Assembly (NCBI RefSeq): GCF_003931875.1
Contig: NZ_CP034245.1
Location: 1,240,001 to 1,304,000, forward strand
DNA: 64,000 nucleotides
Reading direction: 5' to 3'
Origin: Microbacterium sp. 10M-3C3
Lineage (GTDB): Bacteria; Actinomycetota; Actinomycetes; Actinomycetales; Microbacteriaceae
In this document: piece by piece, positions 1 to 8,211 of the stretch
How positions within the stretch are numbered: the first letter of the stretch is position 1
Layout: the number at the start of each line of letters is the position of its first letter
Notes under the pieces: model-generated
Told to the model about the DNA's origin: nothing
Databases searched by the model: none
Seen by the model: only the letters and a program-made list of their open reading frames with translations
Translations under genes and position numbers: made by a program

Positions 1-372
1 GCGCAGCAGCATCCGCAGGTCGAAGCGGTCGGCGACGATCGACTCCGCGCCCGGGTCGAAGGGGAGCCGGTACCAGCGCGCCCCGGATGGATCGGCCAGA
101 ACGAGGAGACCTCGGTCTTGCGCGGCCCAGAACTCCGCGTCGTCCAGCGGGGCGCGCAGTGCCGCGAGCAGGGCGTCCCGCTCGCCGTGCCCGAGCGGAA
201 CGTCGGCCAGGCGATGCTCGACCTCCTCGACGGCGTCCTTGAGGGCGATACGCGAGCGCTCCCGGTCGGACGGAGAAGCCGAGGTGGCGATCGTGATGGT
301 GACGCTCGCGGGATGGCGCGCATCGACGAGCTCGAGGAACGGGGCAGCGTCTCGGATGTCTTGGGCGATCAT
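1..372 (-). CDS. baeRF-family (archaeo-eukaryotic release factor-like) protein, C-terminus outside window
   Basis: Only the N-terminal 124 residues are present; the gene runs off the left edge. The translation begins MIAQDIRDAAPFLELVDAR and contains a stretch of about 20 residues around DDAEFWAAQDRGLLVLAD followed by RWYRLPFD and DRFDLRMLL. That order (residue-rich helix, EFW..Q..GL, YRLP, DRFDL.PLL) is what I know from bacterial baeRF-domain proteins, relatives of eRF1 whose role, possibly in ribosome rescue, is unproven. The ATG at 370-372 is chosen because a TAACGT -10-like hexamer lies 7 nt upstream, suggesting a leaderless mRNA. The family call is by recalled pattern and lacks the C-terminal half. 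Confidence 0.6.
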   Translation of the reverse strand, partial: MIAQDIRDAAPFLELVDARHPASVTITIATSASPSDRERSRIALKDAVEEVEHRLADVPLGHGERDALLAALRAPLDDAEFWAAQDRGLLVLADPSGARWYRLPFDPGAESIVADRFDLRMLLR

Positions 373-379
373 CCGCGCG

Positions 380-385
380 ACGTTA
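380..385 (-). promoter_or_regulatory. -10 element (TAACGT) for leaderless baeRF-type gene
   Basis: TAACGT on the minus strand ends 7 nt before the ATG at 372. No Shine-Dalgarno sequence is visible between them. No convincing -35 was identified. Confidence 0.4.
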
Positions 386-448
386 GGGGGCTCGCGGCGG
401 CCGCTCGAGGGGCTTGCGTCGCGCGGCGTCCCGTGCCGGGTCGTCGGC

Positions 449-523
449 GCGCAGAATTCAGGTTCGCCGGTCTTGTGGGGCGCGAACGCGGGTGTCGGAT
501 GCGGTTGAGCCTGAGTTCTGAAC
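449..523. repeat. AGAATTC dyad repeat, copy 1
   Basis: Imperfect inverted repeat: left arm GCGCAGAATTCAGGTTC (449-465) and right arm GAGCCTGAGTTCTGAAC (507-523), 13 of 17 positions pairing, separated by 41 nt. It lies between the divergent baeRF-type gene and the AbiEi/DUF559 gene. The same arms recur at 1461-1535 and 1600-1674. This is the most diverged copy. Confidence 0.75.
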
Positions 524-624
524 GGCTGCGACCTGTCCTCCCCAGCCGGGCGCGCCGACGCTGTGTCCGCAGGTGCAGCCGGACGGCGCTGCGGCGATGG
601 GACGCACGGAGCACCCTGGCGCGC

Positions 625-1485
625 ATGCTCGACCCCGCGCCGCTTGCGCCGCCACCGCCCCCGACCGTGCTCGCATGGAGTCGCGGCGACCTCCTGTCCG
701 CCGGGTGGTCGGGGCGCGGAATCACCGCAGCCGTGCGCAGCGGGCAGCTGCATCGCGCACGCAACGGCGTCTACTTCGCGCCCTCCGACGACGCACGGGT
801 GCAGGATGCGGCCCGTCATGGCGGGCTTCTCACGTGCGTGAGCGAACTGGAGCGTCGTGGCGTGTTCGTGATGGAGCGGCCGCGGACGCATGTGCACGTG
901 AAGGTGAACGCGTCGCGGCAGCGGGAGGTGGAGGGCGTGACCACCCGGCACTGGGGGAGCCTGCTGCGCACGCCGCATCCGCGCGCGGCCACCGTCGAGG
1001 GAGTCGATGCCGTCCGGCACGCCGTGCTGTGTCAGGAACCCCGCGCGAGCGTGGCGACACTCGACTCCGCTCTCCGGTGCGGCGTCATCCGCGACGACGA
1101 CCTCGACGACCTCTTCGCCAGCCTGCCGCGGCGGTACCGAGTCCTGCGACGTCTCGTCGACCCGCGGGCGGAGTCGGGTGCCGAGTCGATGATGAGGCTC
1201 CTCCTAAGGCGAGTCGGTGCTCGATTCGATGTGCAAGTGGAGCTCCGCGGCGTGGGACGGGTGGATTTCCTCGTCGCCGGCTGGCTCATCGTCGAGTGCG
1301 ACAGCGAGGCCCATCACGGCGGCTGGGAGGCGCGTCGGCGCGACCTCCGGCGCGACCAGGCGGCCGCCGCGCTCGGCTTCGCCACCTACCGCCCGATCGC
1401 CGAGGACATCTTCTGGCACCCCGAGCGTGTGCTCGACGCGCTGCGCGGTCTGCTCGGGGCGCGCAGAACTCAGGCTCGCCGGTAG
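625..1485 (+). CDS. AbiEi-antitoxin-domain protein with C-terminal DUF559 (Vsr-like) nuclease-fold domain
   Basis: 286 residues. The N-terminal part (about residues 10-75) has the WSRGDLLSAGWSGRGITAAV...GVY pattern of the AbiEi antitoxin winged-helix domain found in many actinobacterial orphan proteins. The C-terminal part (about 190-280) resembles DUF559: VDFLVAG then LIVECDSEAHH, then RRDLRRDQAAAALGF, matching the D, E-x-D/E layout of Vsr-type PD-(D/E)xK folds. No AbiEii-like nucleotidyltransferase toxin is adjacent, so a classical type IV toxin-antitoxin pair is not supported. The ATG at 625 is the first start consistent with the domain; the frame is open further upstream. The last eight codons and the stop lie in an inserted palindromic repeat arm (1461-1477). 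Confidence 0.75.
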   Translation: MLDPAPLAPPPPPTVLAWSRGDLLSAGWSGRGITAAVRSGQLHRARNGVYFAPSDDARVQDAARHGGLLTCVSELERRGVFVMERPRTHVHVKVNASRQREVEGVTTRHWGSLLRTPHPRAATVEGVDAVRHAVLCQEPRASVATLDSALRCGVIRDDDLDDLFASLPRRYRVLRRLVDPRAESGAESMMRLLLRRVGARFDVQVELRGVGRVDFLVAGWLIVECDSEAHHGGWEARRRDLRRDQAAAALGFATYRPIAEDIFWHPERVLDALRGLLGARRTQARR

Positions 1486-1535
1486 ATTCGCGCGCGCCCG
1501 CAGCCGCGGACAGCCGCTGAGCCTGAATTCTGCAC
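1461..1535. repeat. AGAATTC dyad repeat, copy 2
   Basis: Left arm GCGCAGAACTCAGGCTC (1461-1477), right arm GAGCCTGAATTCTGCAC (1519-1535), 15 of 17 positions pairing. The left arm is translated as the C-terminal tail of the AbiEi/DUF559 protein and precedes its stop codon; the right arm lies in the convergent intergenic region. It may act as a bidirectional terminator, but no T-run follows. Confidence 0.8.
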
Positions 1536-1599
1536 GGCCTCCGGCAGGGCGCGGCGAGCCGATCGATCGCCGGTCGTCGCCGGTTCGCGCCCGCCGGGT

Positions 1600-1674
1600 G
1601 CGCAGAATTCAGGCTCCGCTGCACGTCGCGCCCCGTCGACGCGGGTGCGAGGCGGCTGAGCCTGAATTCTGCAC
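1600..1674. repeat. AGAATTC dyad repeat, copy 3
   Basis: Left arm GCGCAGAATTCAGGCTC (1600-1616), right arm GAGCCTGAATTCTGCAC (1658-1674), 16 of 17 positions pairing. It shares the 75-bp overall length of copies 1 and 2. It sits just downstream of the convergent glycosidase gene ending at 1717. Confidence 0.85.
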
Positions 1675-1716
1675 GCGAGCGCCCGCAGCACGTGAGGGCG
1701 GTGGCCGGATGCGGCG

Positions 1717-3657
1717 TCAGCGCGCGAGCGCCTGCAGGCACGTGACGGCGGCCGCCGCCGACCACGCCTGCGGCCGGCACGCCGCCGGGTACGGCGTGGG
1801 CACGGTCGTCTCGGTCGCCGGGTCGCCGGCGTGCAGCTCGGGCACGCGGTAGCCGAAGCCCTCCGCCGCATCCAGCAGGCCCGCCACGACCTCGCGGGCG
1901 GGGTCGACGAGACCCGCTCGCAGCATCCCGTGCAGCGCGATCGCAGTGTCGTGCACCCACACGCTGCCCCCGTGGTACGACAGCGGCCAGTACCCGGCCG
2001 CGCCCGTCGACATCGTGCGGATGCCGAAACCGCTCGACATCGAGTCGCCGAGCAGCAGCTCCGCGACGTGCGCCTCGTCGCCGGGGGAGAGGATGCCCGT
2101 GCCGATCAGGTGCCCGATGTTGCTCGTGAGGGTGTCGACCGGGCGCTTGTGCCGGTCCAGCGCGATCGCGGGGTAGCGGCCCTCGGGGGTCTCGACCCAG
2201 TAGGCGTCGGCGAACCGCGCCTTGAGGTCGGCGGCCCATGCGCGCAGCCCCGAGGTGTCGTCGCCGTCGTCGCCGAACGCGTCGAGCAGGTCGGCGCCCG
2301 CGCGTACCGCCTCGTACGCGTACGCCTGCACCTCGCACAGCGCGATCGGCCCCTCCGCAAGGCGGCCGTCGCGCCACTGGATCGAGTCGCCGGAGTCCTT
2401 CCACCCCTGGTTCGCGAGGCCCGTGCCGAGGCGGTCGACGTAGTCGAGGAAGCCGTCGCCGTCGCTGTCGCCCTCCTCGAGCACCCACCGCAGCGCCCGG
2501 CGCAGCGCCGGCACGAGCGCGCGTACCTCGTCCTCGGGCATGCCCGCGCGCCACGCGTCGGCGAGCAGGCACACCCACAGCGGCGTGGAGTCGACGCTGC
2601 CGTAATACCGCGGCGGCAGCACGATGCCCTCGCCGGGCATCTCGATCGCCGACGCGCGCAGCTCGTGCAGGATCTTCCCCGGCTCCTGCGCGGTCGCCGG
2701 ATCGTCGACGTCGCCCTGCAGGCGCGCGAGCACACGGAGCGTGGATGCGGCGATGCCGACGTCGACCGGGAGGGCGAGCCGCGCGGCCCACAGCGAGTCG
2801 CGCCCGAAGAGCGTGAAGAACCACGGCGCGCCCGCCGCGAAGAACGCGTCGCCCGGAGCATCCGGGAGCGCCAGCCGCAGCGCGTCGAGGTCGCCGAGCG
2901 CGGTCTCGAGCCAGCGCGCGAGCCGCGGGTCGGGGGCGGATGCGGCGACCTCCCGCGGGTCCCACGCCGCCGCGCCGGCGGGCGCGCGCACGACCAGGCC
3001 GTCGTCGCGAAGGTCGACGGACCACTCCACCTCCACGCGCGAGAAGGGGGCGACGTCGATGCGCCACACCGCGATGACACGACCGTCCGCCGCCTCGACG
3101 CTCGCGCCCGGCGCGGACAGCGCGAACGCCGCCCCGCCCTCGCCCTCGACGCGGGCCGTGCCCTCGCCGACCGTCGTCGCCCCGCCCCGGGCGGTCGCGA
3201 TCCCCGCCTTCACGTCGTGCAGCGACGAGAAGTCCGGCTCGAGCTCGACGCGCAGCACGAGACTCACCGGGGTGCTCAGGTGCGAGCGCACGCTCAGCCG
3301 CTCGGCGAGCCGGCCCGCCGCCACGGTGCGCTCGCGCACGAGGCGCACCTTGGGGTCGGGCCACGCGTCGTCCACGCCCCGCAGGAGTCCGCCGAAGCGC
3401 ACGCGCGACGGGCCGTCGGGGGCCGTGGAGATCCACTCGATCGGCGACTGGTCGCATGTGAGCGCGACCGTGCGGATGTGCCGTACGTCGCCGTGGTACA
3501 CGCCGTCGATCGGGGCGCCGCCGGCGTCGCCCGTGGTGCGCGACCACACCTGGGTGGGCGCGCGCAGCGCGATGACCGCGTCGGACAGGAGCGGTTGCAG
3601 GGGAAGCGCCCCGGGATCGTCGTCGCCCGGCAGGGTGGCGGTGTTCTCGAGGGTCAT
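1717..3657 (-). CDS. Glycogen-debranching N-terminal-domain protein / amylo-alpha-1,6-glucosidase-like glycosidase
   Basis: 646 residues, cytoplasmic, no signal peptide. The N-terminal third resembles the beta-rich glycogen-debranching-enzyme N-terminal domain (GVYHGDVRHIR, RVRFGGLLRG); the remainder is an (alpha/alpha)6-type catalytic domain with PWFFTLFGRDSLWAAR, GKILHELR, ST PLWV and QGWKDSGDSIQW, the signature blocks of GH-type debranching and trehalase-like enzymes. Its ATG overlaps the upstream permease stop (ATGA, 3654-3657), so it is translationally coupled as the last gene of the sugar-uptake operon. It probably hydrolyses the imported oligosaccharide. The substrate cannot be told from sequence alone. 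Confidence 0.85.
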   Translation of the reverse strand: MTLENTATLPGDDDPGALPLQPLLSDAVIALRAPTQVWSRTTGDAGGAPIDGVYHGDVRHIRTVALTCDQSPIEWISTAPDGPSRVRFGGLLRGVDDAWPDPKVRLVRERTVAAGRLAERLSVRSHLSTPVSLVLRVELEPDFSSLHDVKAGIATARGGATTVGEGTARVEGEGGAAFALSAPGASVEAADGRVIAVWRIDVAPFSRVEVEWSVDLRDDGLVVRAPAGAAAWDPREVAASAPDPRLARWLETALGDLDALRLALPDAPGDAFFAAGAPWFFTLFGRDSLWAARLALPVDVGIAASTLRVLARLQGDVDDPATAQEPGKILHELRASAIEMPGEGIVLPPRYYGSVDSTPLWVCLLADAWRAGMPEDEVRALVPALRRALRWVLEEGDSDGDGFLDYVDRLGTGLANQGWKDSGDSIQWRDGRLAEGPIALCEVQAYAYEAVRAGADLLDAFGDDGDDTSGLRAWAADLKARFADAYWVETPEGRYPAIALDRHKRPVDTLTSNIGHLIGTGILSPGDEAHVAELLLGDSMSSGFGIRTMSTGAAGYWPLSYHGGSVWVHDTAIALHGMLRAGLVDPAREVVAGLLDAAEGFGYRVPELHAGDPATETTVPTPYPAACRPQAWSAAAAVTCLQALAR

Positions 3658-4586
3658 TCTTTGACGGCTCCTTCGCTGGCGTTCATGATGCGGCGCTGGA
3701 AGATGAAGAACATCACGGCGACGGGGATCGTCATGATGGCGGCGGCCGCGAGCTTGAGCGGATACTGCGTGCCCTGGCTGAGCTGTCCGCTCGCCAGCGA
3801 CGCGACGCCCTTGGTGAGGGTCGTGAGCTCGGGCGACTGCGTCGACACGACGAAGTGGCTGAGCTCGTTCCACGATCCCTGGAAGGACAGGATGACGATC
3901 GTGATGAGCGCGGGTCGCGCCATCGGCAGCACGACCGACCAGAAGATGCGGAACGTGCCGGCCCCGTCGATGCGCGCCTGCTCCTCGACGGAGGGCGGGA
4001 TCGACTCGAAGAAGTTCTTCATGATGAACACGCCCGCGGCATCCACGAGGAGCGGCAGGATCATGCCGGCGTACGAGTCGTACATGCCGAGCGTGTTGAT
4101 GACCAGGAACTTGGGGATGAGGAGCACGACCGCCGGCACCGCCATCACGGCGACGAGGCCCGCGAACACGATGCCGCGCCCGCGGAAGCGCAGCCGCGCG
4201 AGCGCGTAGCCGGCGAGCGAGTCGAAGAAGACGCGCCCGGCGGTGACGAAGATCGTCACGATCGCGGAGTTGGCGAACCATGTCGGGAAGTTCGAGCGCA
4301 GGAACAGCTGCTCGTAGGCCGCCCACGACACCGGGCTCGGCAGCAGCGAGATCGGGTCGGCCGCCGCATCCGCGTCGGTCTTGAACGAGGTCGCCACCTG
4401 CACGAGGAACGGGTAGATGTAGATGAGCGCCAGCACGATCAGCACGACGTACAGGCCGATCTGGAACCCGAGCGCCCGGCCCGACAGCCGGTGCCGCGCC
4501 GGCCTCGGCGCGGGGGCGGATGCGGCGGGGTTCAGCTGCTGCGCGACGGCGACGTCGGTCTCGATGCTCTGCGGTACGGACGTCAT
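3654..4586 (-). CDS. Carbohydrate ABC transporter permease, MalG-type (CUT1)
   Basis: 310 residues. A short cytoplasmic Ala/Pro-rich leader (to about residue 40) precedes six predicted membrane helices. The EAA loop reads EEQARIDGAGTFRIFWSVVLP, the contact site for the shared MsiK/MalK-type ATPase, and the protein ends with FIFQRRIMNASEGAVKE, typical of MalG-family termini (QR..v.Glt.GAVK). Start and stop overlap both neighbours by ATGA. No ATPase gene is in the operon, as is common for actinobacterial CUT1 systems served by a distant multitask ATPase. Confidence 0.93.
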   Translation of the reverse strand: MTSVPQSIETDVAVAQQLNPAASAPAPRPARHRLSGRALGFQIGLYVVLIVLALIYIYPFLVQVATSFKTDADAAADPISLLPSPVSWAAYEQLFLRSNFPTWFANSAIVTIFVTAGRVFFDSLAGYALARLRFRGRGIVFAGLVAVMAVPAVVLLIPKFLVINTLGMYDSYAGMILPLLVDAAGVFIMKNFFESIPPSVEEQARIDGAGTFRIFWSVVLPMARPALITIVILSFQGSWNELSHFVVSTQSPELTTLTKGVASLASGQLSQGTQYPLKLAAAAIMTIPVAVMFFIFQRRIMNASEGAVKE

Positions 4587-5683
4587 CGTCGCGCTCCCTT
4601 CGGCTCGTAGGCCCGGGCTCGGCGGCGCGAGACGGGGCGGTCGCGGAGGATCCAGCGCTGCAGGATCGTGAACGCGACGATGATGACGAACAGGACGAAG
4701 GCGATCGCCGCGCCCTGGCCCCAGTCCTGCGAGATGAACGCGGAGTCGTAGCTGAGGTACGCCGGCGTCAGCGTCGTCTTGCCGGGGGCGCCCTGCGTGC
4801 CGGTGTAGATCTGGTCGAACACCTGCCAGCATCCGATGAGGCCCAGCGTCAGCACGGTGAACAGCGTCGGACGCAGCTGGGGGAGGGTCACGCGCCAGAA
4901 GCGCTGCCACCCGTTCGCGCCGTCGACCATCGCCGCCTCGTCGACGTCGTGCGAGAGGTTCTGCAGCGCCGCGATGAACAGCAGCATGAACGTGCCCGAC
5001 GTCGTGAAGACCGCCATGAGGACGAACGCGCTCATGGCCACCGAGGGCCCGGCCAGCCAGTCCCACCACGTCACGCCGAGGAACCCCGACTGTGTGAGGG
5101 ACGCGGGGCCGGACTGCACGCCGAACACGCCGAGGAGATTGTGCACGATGCCCCGCGGGTCGTTGAACCAGTTCGGCCCGTTGATGCCCACCCACGAAAG
5201 CACCTCGTTGATGGCGCCGGACGTGGAGAAGAGGAACAGCCACAGCACGGTGATCGCGACCGAGCTCGTGACCGAGGGGAAGTAGAACGCGGTGCGGAAG
5301 AAGCCGCGCCCGCGCAGCACGGCGCGGTTCACGAGCACCGCGAGGAACAGCGACAGCGCGGTCTGCAGCGGCACGACCAGCAGCACGTACCACGCATTGT
5401 TGCGCAGCGCGGTGCCGAAGTCGCGTTCGGCCAGACCGCCGCCGGTGGTCACGGCGGCGTAGTTGTCCAGCCCCACGAACCCCACGTTCCCGGAGAAGGG
5501 GCTGCCGCGCCCCGACCAGTCCGAGAAGCTCACCCACAGCGCCATGAGCACCGGGACGAGCAGGAACACGCCCAGGATGATGAGCACCGGGAGGGTGAAG
5601 ATCCACCCGGCGGCGGCCTCGCCGCGCCGGATCCCCCCGTGGGAGGATCCGGCGCGCCGCGGCGCCGCAGTCGTCGCCGTCAT
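4583..5683 (-). CDS. Carbohydrate ABC transporter permease, MalF-type (CUT1)
   Basis: 366 residues with six predicted membrane helices after a short basic N-terminus. The segment LIILGVFLLVPVLMALWVS opens the first helix and the EAA loop is DEAAMVDGANGWQRFWRVTLP. About 40 extra residues around 170-210 (GPNWFNDPRGIVHNLL...) form the MalF-like periplasmic insertion. The TGA overlaps the ATG of the MalG-type permease (4583-4586). It pairs with that protein to form the membrane channel for the oligosaccharide bound by the upstream lipoprotein. Confidence 0.93.
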   Translation of the reverse strand: MTATTAAPRRAGSSHGGIRRGEAAAGWIFTLPVLIILGVFLLVPVLMALWVSFSDWSGRGSPFSGNVGFVGLDNYAAVTTGGGLAERDFGTALRNNAWYVLLVVPLQTALSLFLAVLVNRAVLRGRGFFRTAFYFPSVTSSVAITVLWLFLFSTSGAINEVLSWVGINGPNWFNDPRGIVHNLLGVFGVQSGPASLTQSGFLGVTWWDWLAGPSVAMSAFVLMAVFTTSGTFMLLFIAALQNLSHDVDEAAMVDGANGWQRFWRVTLPQLRPTLFTVLTLGLIGCWQVFDQIYTGTQGAPGKTTLTPAYLSYDSAFISQDWGQGAAIAFVLFVIIVAFTILQRWILRDRPVSRRRARAYEPKGARR

Positions 5684-5702
5684 GCGATGTCTCCGCCGTC
5701 GC

Positions 5703-6947
5703 TTACTGGGCGATGGCCTCGAGGTTCGACTGCACCGAGTCGAGGATCGCCTTCGGGTCGCCCGACTTCAGCGACTCCAGCTGAGCGTTGAAGTCGGAGA
5801 TGACGTCCGCGGCACCGTCGATGTTCGGCGGGAACTGCGCGTACTCGGCGCCGGCGAGGAAGGCCGACAGCGTCGGGTTGTCGCTCGTCCACGCGTCGGC
5901 GGCCGACTGGATCGAGGGCATCGGGCCGAACGCCTTCGAGAACGCCAGCTGCTGGTCGGTGCCGGTCAGGTACTCGACGAGCTCCTTCGCGGCGTCCTTG
6001 TTGCCGCTGTCGGCGGCGAGGCCCCAGCAGTTGGTGAACTGCAGCGTGCCCTTGCCGCCGGGTCCGGCGGGCAGCTCGGCGACGGTGTACTTCACGTCGG
6101 GGTAGTCGTTCGTCAGCGCGCCGGTGATCCAGTTGCCCTCGATCACCATGGCGGCCTTTCCGGTGCCGAACGCCTCGCCGCCCCAGCCGGCGCCCACATC
6201 CGCCGCGAAGGCGAACGAGCCGTCGTTCAGGTGCTGCTTGATGTAGTCGAGCGCCTGGACGTTCGCGTCGCTGTTGGCGATCGGGGTGCCGTCGTCGAGG
6301 AGCCCGCCGCCGGCCTGCGCCATGAACGTGCCGATGCGCTGGTACTCCGCGCCGAACGCGAGACCCACGTGGCCGTCGGCGGTCAGCTTCTGCGCGACGG
6401 ATGCGAGCTGGTCCCAGTCCTGCGGGATGTCGGCGTCGGTGAGCCCGGCCGCCGCCCACATGTCGGTGTTGATGACGAGCGCGAGCGTGGAGAAGTCCTT
6501 CGGCGCGCAGTAGAACTGGCCGTCGAGCGTGAAGTTCTCTACGAGGGACGGGTAGAAGTCGTCCTTGTTGGCGAGATCGTCGCCGTACGCCTCGATCGAG
6601 CCGTTGCCGGCGTAGCCGGCGAGCGCCTCGGGGGCGAGGTAGAACAGGTCCGGCGGCGAGCCGGCCGCGAAGCCCTGCGACAGCTGCTGGGGGAGGTCGT
6701 TGGCCACCTGCACCGTCGCGTCGACGCCGGACTGCTCCGACCACGCCTTCACCGCCGACTCGACGGCGTTGGTCTCGGCGTCGCCCGACGAGCCGATGAG
6801 GAGGGTGAGGGCGCCGCTGCCGGAGGCGTCGCCGCCGCCGCTGCCGCCCTGGTCGTCGAATCCCGAGCCGCAGCCGGTGAGGGCGAGCGAGCCGCCGATC
6901 ACGAGCGCTCCGGCGCCGAGGAGCGCCCGCGTTGTCTGCCGTGTCAT
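5703..6947 (-). CDS. Sugar ABC transporter extracellular solute-binding lipoprotein (CUT1)
   Basis: 414 residues. The N-terminus has a basic patch, hydrophobic stretch and lipobox LTGC, so Cys26 should be lipidated. A Gly/Ser-rich linker follows, then a family 1 solute-binding fold (VESAVKAWSEQSG, PPDLFYLAPEALAGY, GLAFGAEYQRIGTFMAQAG, ELPAGPGGKGTLQFTNCWG). This is the first gene of a four-gene operon (lipoprotein, MalF-type, MalG-type, glycosidase), with a 19-bp gap before the MalF-type gene. Its promoter and a LacI-type operator lie just upstream (7009-7067). Ligand is most likely a di- or oligosaccharide. Confidence 0.93.
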   Translation of the reverse strand: MTRQTTRALLGAGALVIGGSLALTGCGSGFDDQGGSGGGDASGSGALTLLIGSSGDAETNAVESAVKAWSEQSGVDATVQVANDLPQQLSQGFAAGSPPDLFYLAPEALAGYAGNGSIEAYGDDLANKDDFYPSLVENFTLDGQFYCAPKDFSTLALVINTDMWAAAGLTDADIPQDWDQLASVAQKLTADGHVGLAFGAEYQRIGTFMAQAGGGLLDDGTPIANSDANVQALDYIKQHLNDGSFAFAADVGAGWGGEAFGTGKAAMVIEGNWITGALTNDYPDVKYTVAELPAGPGGKGTLQFTNCWGLAADSGNKDAAKELVEYLTGTDQQLAFSKAFGPMPSIQSAADAWTSDNPTLSAFLAGAEYAQFPPNIDGAADVISDFNAQLESLKSGDPKAILDSVQSNLEAIAQ

Positions 6948-7008
6948 GTGTCTCTTCTCCTTCGATGAGGCATGTGTGCGCGTCGTCGCGTGCTCCGACC
7001 GTCCTGAA

Positions 7009-7022
7009 TTTGAACGATCAAA
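7009..7022. promoter_or_regulatory. LacI-family operator TTTGAACGATCAAA
   Basis: 14-bp near-perfect palindrome with the central CG typical of LacI/GalR operators; only one symmetric pair mismatches. It lies in the 173-bp spacer between the divergent lipoprotein gene and LacI gene, about 15 bp downstream of the minus-strand -10 box, where bound repressor would block transcription. Confidence 0.75.
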
Positions 7023-7037
7023 CTACAACGCCCCCTC

Positions 7038-7067
7038 ACGGTACGAAACGCCTCCCGCCACTGTCAA
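7038..7067 (-). promoter_or_regulatory. Promoter of the oligosaccharide uptake operon
   Basis: On the minus strand TTGACA (7062-7067), an 18-bp spacer and TACCGT (7038-7043). The operator at 7009-7022 falls just downstream, consistent with repression by the divergent LacI protein. Confidence 0.6.
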
Positions 7068-7120
7068 GGGCTGGCCGTCCCGCCCCTAGGATGTGTGCGC
7101 GGAACGTTGCGGGAGGTGCG

Positions 7121-8131
7121 ATGACGAAGGCCCCGACGGTCGACGACGTCGCGCGCGCGGCCGGGGTGTCGCGCCAGACGGTGTCGAACGTGCTCAACGC
7201 GCCCGACATCGTGCGCGCGGCGACCCGCGAGCGCGTACAGGCCGTGATCGACGACCTCGGCTATCGGCCGCACACCGCCGCGCGTCAGCTGCGCACGCGC
7301 CGGAGCTCCACGATCGGCGTACATCTGGACCCTTATGCGGGCGGCATCTCCGGCGTCGTGCTCGACCGATTCGTCCACGCGCTGACCGAGCGCGCGAGCG
7401 AGCGGGGCATGCGGATGCTGCTGTACGCGGCGCGCACGCCGGAGGAGGAGATCGCCCGCATGGGGGAGCTCCTGGACGGCGGCGAGATCGACGCGACGAT
7501 CGTCACGGGCACGTTCCACGGCGACCCGCGCACCGGGTGGCTCACCGCCCGCGCGCTGCCGTTCGTGTCGTTCGGGCGCCCGTGGGGCGAGGACGACGTC
7601 GCGGCGCCCGCGCACCTGTGGGTCGACGTCGACGGGGCGGCCGGCACCGCCGCATCCACGCGTCACGCGCTCGGCGCGGCCGGGCCGCGCATCGCGTTCC
7701 TCGGGTGGCCGGCGGGCTCGGGCACCGGCGACGAGCGCGAGCGCGGGTGGCGCGAGACGATGACCGCGCACGGGCTGGCCGCTCCCCGGTGGACCGTCGA
7801 GGAGCACGTGCCGGCGGCCCGTGCCGTCGTCGCCGACGCCCTCGCCGCAGGGGCGGAGGTCGACGCGATCGTGTGCGCGAGCGACTCGCTCGCGATCGGC
7901 GCGCACCTGGCCGCCGTCGCCGCCGACCGACACGACCTGCTCGTGGTGGGGTTCGACAACACCCCCGCCGTCGAGGCGCTCGGCATCTCGAGCGTCGAGC
8001 AGCTGCCCGAGAAGGTCGCCGCCGGCGCGCTCGACCTGCTGATGGGGCCGACGGGGAGCGTCGTCGCGCCGCGGCCCGCCGCATCCGGATCGGCCCACGT
8101 GCTCGTGGAGCCGCGCCTCATCGTCCGCTGA
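7121..8131 (+). CDS. LacI-family transcriptional regulator of the adjacent sugar operon
   Basis: 336 residues. Residues 4-50 form the LacI helix-turn-helix and hinge (TVDDVARAAGVSRQTVSNVL, then GYRPHTAARQLRTRRS). The rest is a periplasmic-binding-protein-like effector domain ending PRLIVR. The ATG at 7121 follows GGGAGG at a good distance; an in-frame ATG at 7091 lacks one. It is divergent from the CUT1 sugar operon with an operator between, so it most probably represses that operon until the sugar or its product binds. The C-terminal FDNTPAVEALGISSVEQ matches the usual effector-domain motif. Confidence 0.92.
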   Translation: MTKAPTVDDVARAAGVSRQTVSNVLNAPDIVRAATRERVQAVIDDLGYRPHTAARQLRTRRSSTIGVHLDPYAGGISGVVLDRFVHALTERASERGMRMLLYAARTPEEEIARMGELLDGGEIDATIVTGTFHGDPRTGWLTARALPFVSFGRPWGEDDVAAPAHLWVDVDGAAGTAASTRHALGAAGPRIAFLGWPAGSGTGDERERGWRETMTAHGLAAPRWTVEEHVPAARAVVADALAAGAEVDAIVCASDSLAIGAHLAAVAADRHDLLVVGFDNTPAVEALGISSVEQLPEKVAAGALDLLMGPTGSVVAPRPAASGSAHVLVEPRLIVR

Positions 8132-8144
8132 GCCGGCCGTCCGG

Positions 8145-8209
8145 CTCGCGAGAACGCGGCCGTGCACGCTTTCTCGGACGCAGAGCGTGCACCCGCGTGT
8201 TCTCGCGAG
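8145..8209. repeat. Intergenic dyad with CTCGCGAGAAC arms
   Basis: Arms CTCGCGAGAAC (8145-8155) and GTTCTCGCGAG (8199-8209) pair perfectly, an inner pair GTGCACGCT (8162-8170) with AGCGTGCAC (8184-8192) also pairs, with a 6-nt mismatch between. It fills the gap between the convergent LacI and histidine-phosphatase genes and could end transcription from both sides. Confidence 0.7.
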
Positions 8210-8211
8210 GA

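Noticed and set aside
625..1485. Type IV toxin-antitoxin (AbiEi/AbiEii) defence locus
   Set aside because: No AbiEii nucleotidyltransferase or other toxin lies beside it; neighbours are a baeRF-type gene and a sugar operon.
1831..4209. Very long plus-strand open frame opposite the glycosidase and permease genes
   Set aside because: Its translation is Arg/His/Ala-rich with no domain pattern; it is the antisense shadow expected at about 70% GC, while the minus strand encodes recognisable proteins with ATGA overlaps.
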